This document shows positions 35,826 through 44,368 of a DNA stretch of 64,000 nucleotides, piece by piece. Position 1 is the stretch's first letter; the number at the start of each line of letters is the position of its first letter. The DNA lies in assembly GCA_011033025.1 (NCBI GenBank), contig WFMF01000065.1, positions 558,001 to 622,000 of the forward strand, in the 5' to 3' direction. Under the pieces are notes generated by a model. That model had not been told where the DNA came from. It saw only the letters and a list, made by a program, of their open reading frames with translations, and did no database searches. The DNA is from Beroe forskalii (lineage: Eukaryota; Ctenophora; Nuda; Beroida; Beroidae). Made by a program: the position numbers and the translations under genes.

Positions 35826-36032
35826 TGCTTTATTGCTCAGCTTGGATTGAGTACAGCGTAAAACAACGGGTTGATAAAGAGGAATAAAATTGCACACTAG
35901 GTTAATCCAATCTCAAAATACACCAGGCAGGGACCGCTAACACTAGGAAAATATACTGGTTAGTAACATGATAAATCATAAATATTCAGGTTAAATATTA
36001 TCAAATAAAATCAATAATATGAATACAAAGCA
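35826..36032 (-). repeat. 5' LTR of the Ty3/gypsy element
   Basis: 207 bp, identical to 28432-28638 by eye except for C at 35935 against T at 28541. It carries AATAAA close to its 3' end. Confidence 0.92.
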
Positions 36033-36192
36033 CGATACTTATGCTATGGGATCGTTCAAATATTATTATGCTATCAATTTTTGACCGATTTAAAAAAACC
36101 CCTCCCCCTCGTAATCAAGTTTAAAGTAGTTACTTAGTTACAATAACATGTGACGTAATCAAGAAAAACAAAATTTTCAAGAAAAACAAAAT
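36033..36192. repeat. long direct repeat flanking the LTR element, right copy
   Basis: A 160-bp partner of 28274-28431, directly abutting the right LTR and continuing into the rest of the GGGATCGTTC MITE. Confidence 0.9.
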
Positions 36193-36453
36193 TTAATTTC
36201 ACATCCAATCAAATAATACAGGTCATATTGAATGGTAAATTATCGAGGCTATATTTATCTCATGTTCCATATTTCAAAATATTACAAATTTGAAATATAT
36301 TAGTTTCATTAGTTCATTGAATAATCAAACTAACCAAACACGCAATTTCATACACAAATTGATAAAACTTAATTGTGATAATAATTTAGTTGAGACGTGT
36401 TATCAGGCAGGGATGAAGGATGGAAGTGATTACGTAATATGTGAACAATCCCT
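36048..36453. mobile_element. MITE with GGGATCGTTCA / TGAACAATCCC ends
   Basis: A 406-bp non-coding element with inverted ends (GGGATCGTTC and GAACAATCCC) preceded by TAT and followed by TAT. It appears to have been the target of the LTR element, because its first 145 bp are repeated on the far side of that element. Confidence 0.7.
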
Positions 36454-36485
36454 ATAAAAAGTACTCCCTTTACCTGATCCAATAG

Positions 36486-37595
36486 CACCTGCTTTGATAT
36501 TATTTCATCGCCCAGGAAACCCTGACCCGTGGTGTGTGGAGTCCATTGAATACCCGAGGAGTAACCACAAGGCTCCCCACATTGTGTACACCCTAGAGGA
36601 TTACAGGGTAGTTGGCTGTGTGGACTGCATGGATGATATCCACTACATCAACTACATGTGGATCAAAGTCAACGAGATGGGTCGCTTTGTAATTTTAGCA
36701 TGGGATATATGAATACATAATATGATGTATTGGTAGGTGTTAATGACTGCGAAATATTGCGAAATATTGCCAAATATTATGTTAGTGAAACGCGATTTCA
36801 TGGTGTGTATTTATACTTTTATATGTCACAATGCACATTCCCAGTGGAATAATATGAGGAATTTAGGAATTAAATTCCCAGTCAAATTTCCAAATAAGAA
36901 ATCGAAAAAAAGCTTAAATTCGAACGAAAGAAGCTTTTCTGGACACATTCTGTAATTAATGAACTCAAAATCATGAAATTCATAGAGCTGAATACCATAA
37001 TCGACCATTCCCGGTGCCTAATCCGAATCCAGCAGCTGCATTCCCACCGCATTCCCAAACCAGCCATCACATTCCCAAACCAGCCACTGCATTCCCAAAC
37101 CAGCCACCGCATTCCTAAACCAGCCGCGGTATTTCCTTGTGTTTGACTTTGGTCAAACTTTTTTAATGAAAACTATCTAAATAGCCACCATAAAAATCTT
37201 AAAATAATTACCATATTTAATGAAAAACATTGTTGCACGTTTCTATTGTTTCTCTAGCTAGCAATCGAACTTATTTTTTTAAATTTCGGTCATTTTAGTG
37301 AAAACAAGTCAAAACCAGCTGGTCTTTACCTCAAGCCGAAAAAGCCTCTTTTTACTCTTAGTTACAGATTCCCAGCCACTTTTTAAAATTATTCCACTGG
37401 GTGCACATTGCATGATATTCATCTTCATGAATACTCATCGGCTTCCTGAGTACATTAGATAATTACTGACGTGATGAGTTCTCTCTGCTCTAAAACGCAT
37501 TGTTTCAGATGGGTCGTTGCCGGGACTGTGGCGCGTGTGTGGTGTGTCTTCCTCACCCTGAACCCGACCTGATTTGGCAGGATCCTCATCATTAG
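36486..37595 (+). CDS. COX5B: cytochrome c oxidase subunit 5B-like, last two exons (partial)
   Basis: COX5B is a nuclear-encoded, zinc-binding subunit on the matrix side of complex IV. Exon A starts after a CCAATAG acceptor (36486) and encodes HRPGNPDPWCVESIEYPRSN, a linker, then YRVVGCVDCMDDIHYINYMW. That matches the RIVGC-CEED-WFW block of the family. Exon B (37509-37595) encodes MGRCRDCGACVVCLPHPEPD and a stop, which supplies the second Cys pair (CX2CG). The donor giving an open, in-phase join is TTT|GTAATT (36688). It leaves four extra residues (MGRF) between the blocks. Without them the spacing from the conserved Trp to the Cys pair would equal that of vertebrate COX5B. The first Cys pair is CX2C rather than CXC and the C-terminal tail is unusual, so this may be a divergent paralogue. 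The 5' exons are not identified. Confidence 0.65.
36681..37516. repeat. 8-bp direct repeats ATGGGTCG around the COX5B-like intron
   Basis: ATGGGTCG at 36677-36684 near the end of exon A is repeated at 37509-37516 as the first eight bases of exon B. The intron between contains a complete hAT-type MITE (36840-37401) that has its own, different target duplication. Confidence 0.75.
36840..37401. mobile_element. hAT-type MITE, copy 2 (TIR CCCAGTGGAATAAT)
   Basis: A 562-bp element with perfect 14-bp terminal repeats CCCAGTGGAATAAT and an exact 8-bp duplication TGCACATT (36832-36839, 37402-37409). It has the same CATTCCCAAACCAGCCACCG interior repeats as copy 1 (26830-27395). It sits in the intron of the COX5B-like gene, transposon limits well inside the splice sites. 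Confidence 0.92.
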
Positions 37596-38512
37596 ACGTA
37601 CTGAGTCGGACATTAGGTGGACATGTCTAGATACTGTATGCAGGCAATGGACATTAGCAACAATTGAGCTGCAGAGTTTATGTGTACTGAAATTTCGAAA
37701 TCATGTCTCATGTTTTGCATTATATATAAATTATTATGTTTGATAACAATTCCAACGTTTTTGGTGTGTAACTGTATAGTTTTAGGAGCTTCCTATAAAA
37801 CCTGATATTGTGATGATTGAATTCATTTACTATGCTTAGAAATTTAGAATGTCCAAGAATGACAAGAACGTTCGTCGTAATCAATAATTCACAAAAATAT
37901 AAATTTTCCTATGATATTCATTCTGTAATCTGTGCGCCCGTTTTCCCGAAAATAATGATACATTGTTTTGAGTGTGACTTTAGGAATGTTTATAAATGAC
38001 ACGCCTCTCCATTTTATTCTTCGTTTCATTTTGACTCCATTCGAAATCGTTAGTTGGAAATTTCTCCTTGTATACTGTAGTTCACAAAATTTAGGCATTG
38101 TTCTCATGCTTTGCTACCGTGAACCAAAAAATAATGCGAAATTTATCATTATTTAGTCGTTTAACATCCAAAGACAAGTACACATTTTCCATGTAAATGA
38201 TTTGATATGAACTCAAAAAAACAATTTAATGATGATTTGAACTTGAATTCGACCCAAACCCTACATTAGTATTCTCAGTTATTTAACAAAGTAATGATTT
38301 GTGTTATTTCCTATCACTATATACATGCTATTCCCCATCAGTGATATAAATCAAACATCCACTCATTCATTACGCTGTTCAGCTGATGCCTGCCCCATCA
38401 AGTGATTGCTCATGTTGTGAAAGTAAAACGTCTCAGAATTGAGAATCTTGAATCTCATACTGTAAAGGAAATTGAAGCACTATTCCTTTTCATTCGCCCA
38501 ACTAGATAGAGG
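37596..38512. other. intergenic between COX5B-like and HSCB
   Basis: AT-rich spacer with no further exon, RNA gene or element ends recognised. Any promoter for HSCB would lie here. Confidence 0.45.
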
Positions 38513-39061
38513 ATGCTGCTGAGTTTAGCAAGACGTCTAGCTACCCAACTCCCACCCAAACTGTCTGACAACTTCTTCCACATCTTCTCCCTAGCACCCA
38601 CATTCAATTTAGACCTGAGTGAGTTGTCCCGGTCCTACCGTGAGCTCCAAGCCCTCTTCCACCCAGACCGGCATGTCAATTCCTCCGCTTTAGAGCAGGA
38701 GCGAGCAGCCAAGAACTCAGCTTATGTCAACAAGGCATACCGGTGTTTGAGGGAACCTTACACTCGAGCCAGACATTTGTTGGAAAACATGGACTATGAT
38801 CCTAATGTGCAGCTAGTGGATGTAGAGTTCCTGGGTGATATGATGGATTTCAATGATCAGATAGAGTTGTGTGAGGATGTAGAAACGTTGGAACATCTCC
38901 AGACTCACAACGAGGCCGCTATTGAGGAACTTTACTCCCAGTTTCAGGAGCATTTCGAGGCTGGAGAACTGCAAACCGCTGCTGAGAGGCTTTCTAAGTG
39001 CAAGTTTCTGCTGCAAACCAGGGAGAGAATCGACAAACATGCAGAGTTACTGGCTTCATGA
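38513..39061 (+). CDS. HSCB: HSCB, mitochondrial iron-sulfur J-protein co-chaperone
   Basis: HSCB (DNAJC20) delivers the scaffold ISCU with its nascent Fe-S cluster to the mitochondrial Hsp70 HSPA9 and stimulates its ATPase. The 182-residue ORF is uninterrupted. It begins with a short basic, amphipathic MLLSLARRLATQL, a plausible mitochondrial presequence. A J domain follows (FFHIFSLAPTFNLDLSELSR..., HPD at residues 50-52), and then the C-terminal three-helix ISCU-binding domain (FLGDMMDFNDQIE, LYSQFQEHFEAGELQTAAER, KCKFLLQTRERID). In-frame TAG just upstream supports the ATG. The gene seems intronless, and AATAAA follows at 39149. The N-terminal CXXC zinc domain found in vertebrate HSCB is absent. 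It could sit in an unseen upstream exon, but the presequence-like start argues against that. Confidence 0.95.
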   Translation: MLLSLARRLATQLPPKLSDNFFHIFSLAPTFNLDLSELSRSYRELQALFHPDRHVNSSALEQERAAKNSAYVNKAYRCLREPYTRARHLLENMDYDPNVQLVDVEFLGDMMDFNDQIELCEDVETLEHLQTHNEAAIEELYSQFQEHFEAGELQTAAERLSKCKFLLQTRERIDKHAELLAS

Positions 39062-39148
39062 CACACGATTACTTGTAAATTATTGGGAAAATGTTATTTG
39101 TTTTATCGAGGCGTGGTCAGAAGGCCTTTGTAGGTCTGAACAAATATG

Positions 39149-39154
39149 AATAAA
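39149..39154 (+). terminator. polyadenylation signal of HSCB
   Basis: AATAAA 88 bases after the HSCB stop codon, the first such hexamer downstream. Confidence 0.6.
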
Positions 39155-39404
39155 GTACTTCAGTAACGATAAATGAGCGATCAGTGATCAATGCATCTAG
39201 ATTGACAAACATCATTTTTTCAACTCGTTTTGAATTTCGTTGTATTGGCAAATACTTTCATTTTTGAATCATGAATGCAGTATTTTGTTTGGAGATAAAC
39301 CTCACTGACATTTTGTAACTTGTATGAAATTTTATAGATTTGCTATTATTGATTTGATTCTCAATTCTCTCCGACCCTTGTTATCTTGTTATCTACAATC
39401 TAAA

Positions 39405-40410
39405 CAGGGCTGGATCCAGAGCGGAAAAAGTGGGGGGGTTGTAAATTTCGGCGAGGGAGGTGGCGCGCAGCGCCGCCGAAGGAGCTATAACCCCAGCGGG
39501 GTCCAGGGCGGAGCCTAGTAAGAGGGGGCAGAAGCCCCGGAATTATTTCAGAAAATGAAGTCATTTTGCTAAAATCTCCTTCATATTTTCCATAGAAACC
39601 TTGGAATTTAGACTTTCAGTAATAGACAATATGAGCTAAATTAGGATTCGAAACACCTCACATTCATGATTTTTCATATTTCCTCTGAGACTCATTCTTA
39701 TTGTTTTTTGTGGTCCGCTCACTTCAGTCGCAAAATTGGAAAATGACCACAAATGAATGCGAATTGCAAGGTATATAAGTACTATGCGATTTATAGTTTT
39801 AGGTCCTAACTGATTTTTCTGAGCACTGCAAGTGGAAATTTTGAAAGTTCCACATCGAACACAACTAAGGATTACTAATGTAGCCACATATATGATAATG
39901 AATCACAACATAACAGCCCGCTGCAGACGATAATTTTCAGTGTTTTGGATCCCTGACTGAGTGTCTGACTGTTTCTACACCAGTTGTGTAACAGCTCGCA
40001 ACAGCTCACCGCAATCAAAATTTTCATGGGTTTTTCGCATTTGAATCTACCTCCAAAGTCAATTTGGTGCCGGCTGTTTCGGACTGGCTCTGTCTTGACC
40101 AGTGCAGAAAGCAGTTGTTTAAAATAATTTGATCAAAACAGCCCACCGCAGGTGTCCTAAGGTTTTTTGCATCCAAATATTGAAAATTATGTGTTTGAAA
40201 CTGAAAACTTGCTAACTGGGGTTAGAACTGGCTAAAGAATAATCAAGTCAATGAACTCTCCGTGTACATAAAACATAACAAATATTACAACCCCAACAAC
40301 CCCACTCTAAAACCAACAACCCCACAAGGCCACAACCCCACTACAACCCCACTCGAGAAAAAGTGGGGGGGTTGCAACCCCCCCAAAACCCCATTGTAGA
40401 TCCACCCCTG
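39405..40410. mobile_element. hAT-type non-autonomous element (TIR CAGGGSTGGATCYA)
   Basis: A 1006-bp element starting CAGGGCTGGATCCAGA and ending TAGATCCACCCCTG. It is flanked by an exact 8-bp target duplication AATCTAAA (39397-39404 and 40411-40418). CAGGG termini with an 8-bp duplication identify hAT. G-rich and C-rich subterminal blocks (AAAAAGTGGGGGGGTTG and its complement) are inverted. No transposase ORF is present. Confidence 0.92.
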
Positions 40411-40733
40411 AATCTAAATGATTAATTCATTGAACTTGAATTAATTAAATTGGCTATGTTGGAAGGTTTTAGTTTCTAAATTATTCAGTTAATTTTATGT
40501 CCCGTGATCTAAAGTTTTTTCTTGAAATTCGAATTTACCTGGTAGACTAATATTCTAGCCTCAACTTTCGTGTAACTTTGTTACCTTGCTTCAAAAAGCT
40601 CTTTTTTTGGCTGGCAAATATAATTTCAAGTTTCGAATGATGGGGAGATAACGACTAACGAGGTTACCTTTTAATGCCAATTTTCATTGATTCCATACCC
40701 TTCCAACTAGGCTGCTATCTCTGTTTGCTCACA

Positions 40734-41129
40734 ATGCCTCCCAAAAGAAAGAAGAAAGCAGAAGTAACTGAAGATGCCAAGCCACAGAAGAAGGCTAAGA
40801 CTGCTCCCAGTGCTGATAACGCAGACTCCCCCATTGCAGGACCTCACTTTATAATCGAGCACTGCAAGTCCTGATCCGTGTACAAGAGGAACGCTGTGCG
40901 TGTCAGCGACCTCCTGTCTACTCACCACCCAGACATCCCAGTTGAGATCAACCCGAGCAAACCTCGCTCTAAGAGCTTCGAGATAACCTACCACCCTGAC
41001 ACACAGGAATCTGGCACTGAGCCAGAAGGTGTGGTTATCTGGTCAGGACTTAAGCTGGGTCCTCCTAGGAAGCTGAAGTTTGTGGAGGATGACAAGCTGG
41101 TGGAACTGCTCAAGGAAAAGATGGAGTAA
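40734..41129 (+). CDS. SELENOH: selenoprotein H, UGA at codon 47 read as selenocysteine
   Basis: SELENOH is a small nucleolar thioredoxin-fold selenoprotein with a CXXU redox motif. The ORF reads MPPKRKKKAEVTEDAKPQKK (a basic nuclear-localisation type start), then GPHFIIEHCKS followed by TGA at 40872-40874. It continues in the same frame with VYKRNAVRVSDLL, PVEINPSKPRSKSFEITYHP and GLKLGPPRKLKF to TAA, 131 residues in all. The motif is C44-K-S-U47. The KPR-SFE and GPPRKLKF blocks are characteristic of the family. A SECIS element lies in the 3' UTR (41142-41212). A standard gene caller would stop at the TGA or start a second ORF at 40878. An earlier in-frame ATG at 40674 is less likely because MPPKRKKK matches the family start. 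Confidence 0.96.
40872..40874 (+). other. recoded UGA selenocysteine codon of SELENOH
   Basis: In-frame TGA inside the CXXU motif, with conserved family sequence on both sides and no frameshift. Its reading as Sec is inferred from the family and from the SECIS downstream. Confidence 0.95.
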
Positions 41130-41141
41130 TGTACACAGTGT

Positions 41142-41212
41142 GTGGAGGGTGCGTCATATGATGAACTGAGTTTAAACCGCTGGGAGACTTGGATCGGATA
41201 TAGCTCCTCTAC
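41142..41212 (+). promoter_or_regulatory. SECIS element in the SELENOH 3' UTR
   Basis: By hand folding: helix I pairs GTGGAGG (41142-41148) with CCTCTAC (41206-41212). The quartet ATGA (41158-41161) faces GGAT (41196-41199), giving U.U, G.A and A.G pairs. Helix II of about 12 pairs (TGAACTGAGTTT with AGACTTGGATCG) has one mismatch. The apical loop AAACCGCTGGG begins with the conserved AA. The element starts 13 bases after the stop codon. Confidence 0.88.
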
Positions 41213-43062
41213 TGCTGCAGATCACTTGTTCAGATCGTATCTTGGACAAAATATGCTATTTTAGTATTTTATTTTGTTTATATTTTCAAGTATTTCACAT
41301 TTTTATCAATGAATTGGGTATTTTTACAAATTTCAATGTTCATCTTGAATGATTCGTGACATTTTAACTTCAAATGAACTACCAAATTTAACTTATTGAT
41401 ATTAAGTTATTACAGTGACTCTCAGACTTAATTTTTCCTGGTCAGAATATGTAATTGACATGTAAAGTAATTTGATTTTTAAACTCCCCCCTATAATGGC
41501 TCCTTTTCATGCAGAGCTTAAATTATTTTCCTAATTGCTTTAAACATAATTACTGTTTGACTAGATAGGCTACATTGTTCTGACCACATGTTGTCATGTT
41601 ATGTAAGCATTGCGCAGGTCATATTTTTTATTCGTATTTTAGCGCAAGTTTGATAACTTTTGATTTGAATTATTTCATATAACACTTTGATAGTTTTAGA
41701 ACATTTCTAAATTGACTATGATAACATATTTTTATTTCAAGTCTCAACCACGTTATTAAGTCGTCTCTCATTACTTTACTTCTCTCCTACCTCCCCGAGC
41801 TACAGGCCGTATGCATGCTTGTTGATAGTAAATGGTTGACATGCTTTTAATCCAATCTTCCGATGTGTTTTGCTTGAGTGTTGTGCAGCAACATTTTAAC
41901 ACACCACCTCTTGAAGACCGGCACAGTCTAACATTATATGCTACATTTCATTGTGTTGAGTTGTTGAGTTGTACTTGATAGTGCACTCTTAGTTACACTG
42001 TTCATAGAACGGATTTCCTTCGAGAAAATATTTAGGGAAATAACACAAGGCTCCAGCGTCCATCATATTGTGTCCAAATGCATAATTGTCAAGATGGCCT
42101 GTTTGATACATCAACATTAATTGGAACTATGAAAGCACCTACAACTGTTCAACACTACTTGTTCACTCCATGACTTATGTTTCTCAATGACTTATGGCAC
42201 ACTGATGATGATTTTAAAGTAATTTGCATTTCAAAGTCAACTCTTGGTTGTGGAACTTGGCTTATGATAGCATCTAGAATGATAGTATCTAGAATACTGC
42301 GTGAACTGTACAAATCAATAACACGTGTGCTTGAATATTTGAATATTCAAGCAGGATATTATGATAATTTGACACATGTAAAATAACCACCCGTGCCATT
42401 GCATACAGAGAGCTCATTAATTATAGCTCTCAGTTACGAGATCATTAACCTCTCGTATTCTGGGCTCTATAGTATATAAGATGGTTGGAATCATCAATTT
42501 GCTTCTTTGAACTATGATAATGACATCACTCGTAACCACTTATTATCCATGTGCTGCCTCTAATGGCTGTATTGAGTTACAGAGGATGCTAGCTAAGTAT
42601 TGTCAGGTCACAGCATACATTACACGCATAGCAACAACAAACAATCAACATACAGACAACAGCCATTTACCCCTGCCATTCTCTAGCTTGGTTGTACTTC
42701 TCATATGTTTTGATAGTATTGCTTTTGTAATGGTCTTCACTGTTTACTTTTGAGCTTTTGATTGCCGGAATAGGATTTGATTTGCTGTGAGGTGTGATAT
42801 AAACGTTCATCATATTGTATGTTTGAATTTAAAGGATGTGGATCTACAGACTTACAGAACAATATTACACTTTAAATGCACTGTACGCACTTCTGATATC
42901 AGCATACTGTTAGTCAGTTTACTGTTAGTCAGTTAGTGGTGTATGTTCAGAATAATATGATCTGTCATCTGGGATTAACTTTGAATATGCTCATTGCTCA
43001 GGACTTGATCTTTACTTCTAGCTGAAATATTGCCGTGGGGATAATGATATCTTAATACTTAA
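41213..43062. other. SELENOH 3' region and intergenic, no exon recognised
   Basis: AT-rich sequence. If ODAD2 has upstream exons in this window they should be here, but I could not recognise any. Confidence 0.4.
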
Positions 43063-43759
43063 GGGGGCCGGGGGGGTCTGAGGTCAGTTTTCGGTTTTTG
43101 TTGTTTCTGATAGAGCTGAATGCCATTTACCAGATAGGTTTTTAACCTTAGATCAAAAATATTGTTCCTAGTTTCTGTTTAGCTAGGGTTCCCAAATCGC
43201 GATTTCGTAAAAATGATTACAGTGCGTTTCAAACTTTCGACGCCTTTGCTGACAAAACAACTTTAAAATCTATCTCCTCCTACAGTTTTTGAAGAAAACC
43301 CTTGAAACTTCTTGGTAGTTATGTTCTAGGGCATAAAATAAAACTTTTGATCGGTCAGATTATTGATTTTAGGCCTCAGAAGTGAAAATATGGGCTTTTT
43401 GAAATTTGAAAATCGTCATTTTGACCATTTTTGACAGGGGCCAACTTTGAAAATTCATATTTTCACGAGGCCTAAATCAAAATCTGACTTTCAAAAGTTT
43501 TGTTTTATGCCCTAGAACATAACTACCAAGTTTCAAGCGTTTTCCCTCACCAAAAATGTAGGAGGAGATAGATTTTAAAGTTGATTTTCGGCAAATTGCG
43601 TCGAAAGTTTGCGCGCACCGTGGAATAACAGGCGAAATTAGGATTTGAAAAATTCATAACTTCGGCTAGGAACAATATTTTTGATGCGGTAAAACTCTGG
43701 CGTTCAGCTCTATCAGAAACAACAAAACCGGGAAATTTATCTCAGACCCCCGGCCCCCC
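43063..43759. mobile_element. foldback MITE with TTAA target duplication
   Basis: A 697-bp long inverted-repeat element beginning GGGGGCCGGGGGGGTCTGAG and ending CTCAGACCCCCGGCCCCCC, flanked by TTAA (43059-43062, 43760-43763). Arms pair over most of their length (for example GTTTCTGATAGAGCTGAATG with its near-complement at the right). TTAA duplications are the signature of piggyBac elements. No ORF is present. The left arm includes CTGTTTAGCTAGGGTTCCC, the motif repeated just downstream in the ODAD2 leader array. Confidence 0.82.
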
Positions 43760-43889
43760 TTAAAGGCAAGCATTATACCCCCGGAGACTGAGAAAATGGC
43801 ATCTGTCATCTAAAGACGATTTGGATCATTTACTTTGCTGAGATGAGTTGAATTTTAACCTTAGATAAAACTAAAATAGATTGTATGTT

Positions 43890-44368
43890 TCTGTTTAGCT
43901 AGGGTTCCCTCAAAGACTGACTGACAAAAATGAGACCTATCTACTGTTCAGCTAGAATGCCTCCTAGGACTGACAACACTATAACACCTTTCTTATGTTT
44001 AGCTAGGATGCCCTCAAGGAGTGACAACACTAATACCTGTCTTATGTTTAGCTAGGACGCCTTCAAGGAGTGACAACACTTATACCTGTCTTATGTTTAG
44101 CTAGGATGCCTTCAAGGAGTGACAACACTAAAACCTGTCTTATGTTTAGCTAGGATGCCCTCAAGGACTTACAAAACTAACACCTGTCTTATGTTTAGCT
44201 AGGACGCCTTCAAGGACTTACAAAACTAACACCTGTCTTATGTTTAGCTAGGATGCCCTCAAGGACTGAGAACACTAACACCTGTCTTATGTTTAGCAAG
44301 GATGCCCTCAAGGACTGAGAACACTAACACCTGTCTTATGTTGAGCTAGGATGCCTTCAAGGACTGAG
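43890..44368 (+). repeat. 49-bp tandem repeat spanning an acceptor and start codon
   Basis: About ten copies of a 49-53-bp unit (TCTTATGTTTAGCTAGGATG, then CCCTCAAGGACTGAGAACAC and TAACACCTG). The last copy includes the ATG at 44351 that opens the first recognised ODAD2 exon. Each unit contains an AG acceptor-like TTTAGCTAG followed by ATGCC(C/T)TCAAGGACTGA. Confidence 0.92.

Larger units (their letters stand above)
28432..36032 (-). mobile_element. Ty3/gypsy LTR retrotransposon, nearly complete but degraded
   Basis: A 7.6-kb element on the minus strand bounded by two 207-bp LTRs. From its 5' end it encodes gag, CCHC zinc knuckles, aspartic protease, reverse transcriptase, RNase H and integrase. 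That domain order places it in Ty3/gypsy. The RT and protease style resembles the Mag group, which is an impression only. Two insertions lie inside it: a retroposon in the integrase (29889-30506) and a composite of small elements in RNase H (31482-33252). Several frameshifts, and one TAG codon next to the integrase insertion, make it non-autonomous today. The LTRs differ at only one position by eye, so insertion looks recent despite the damage. Confidence 0.93.

Noticed and set aside
40878..41129. Separate small gene starting after the TGA
   Set aside because: It is the downstream part of SELENOH; the family sequence is continuous through the UGA.
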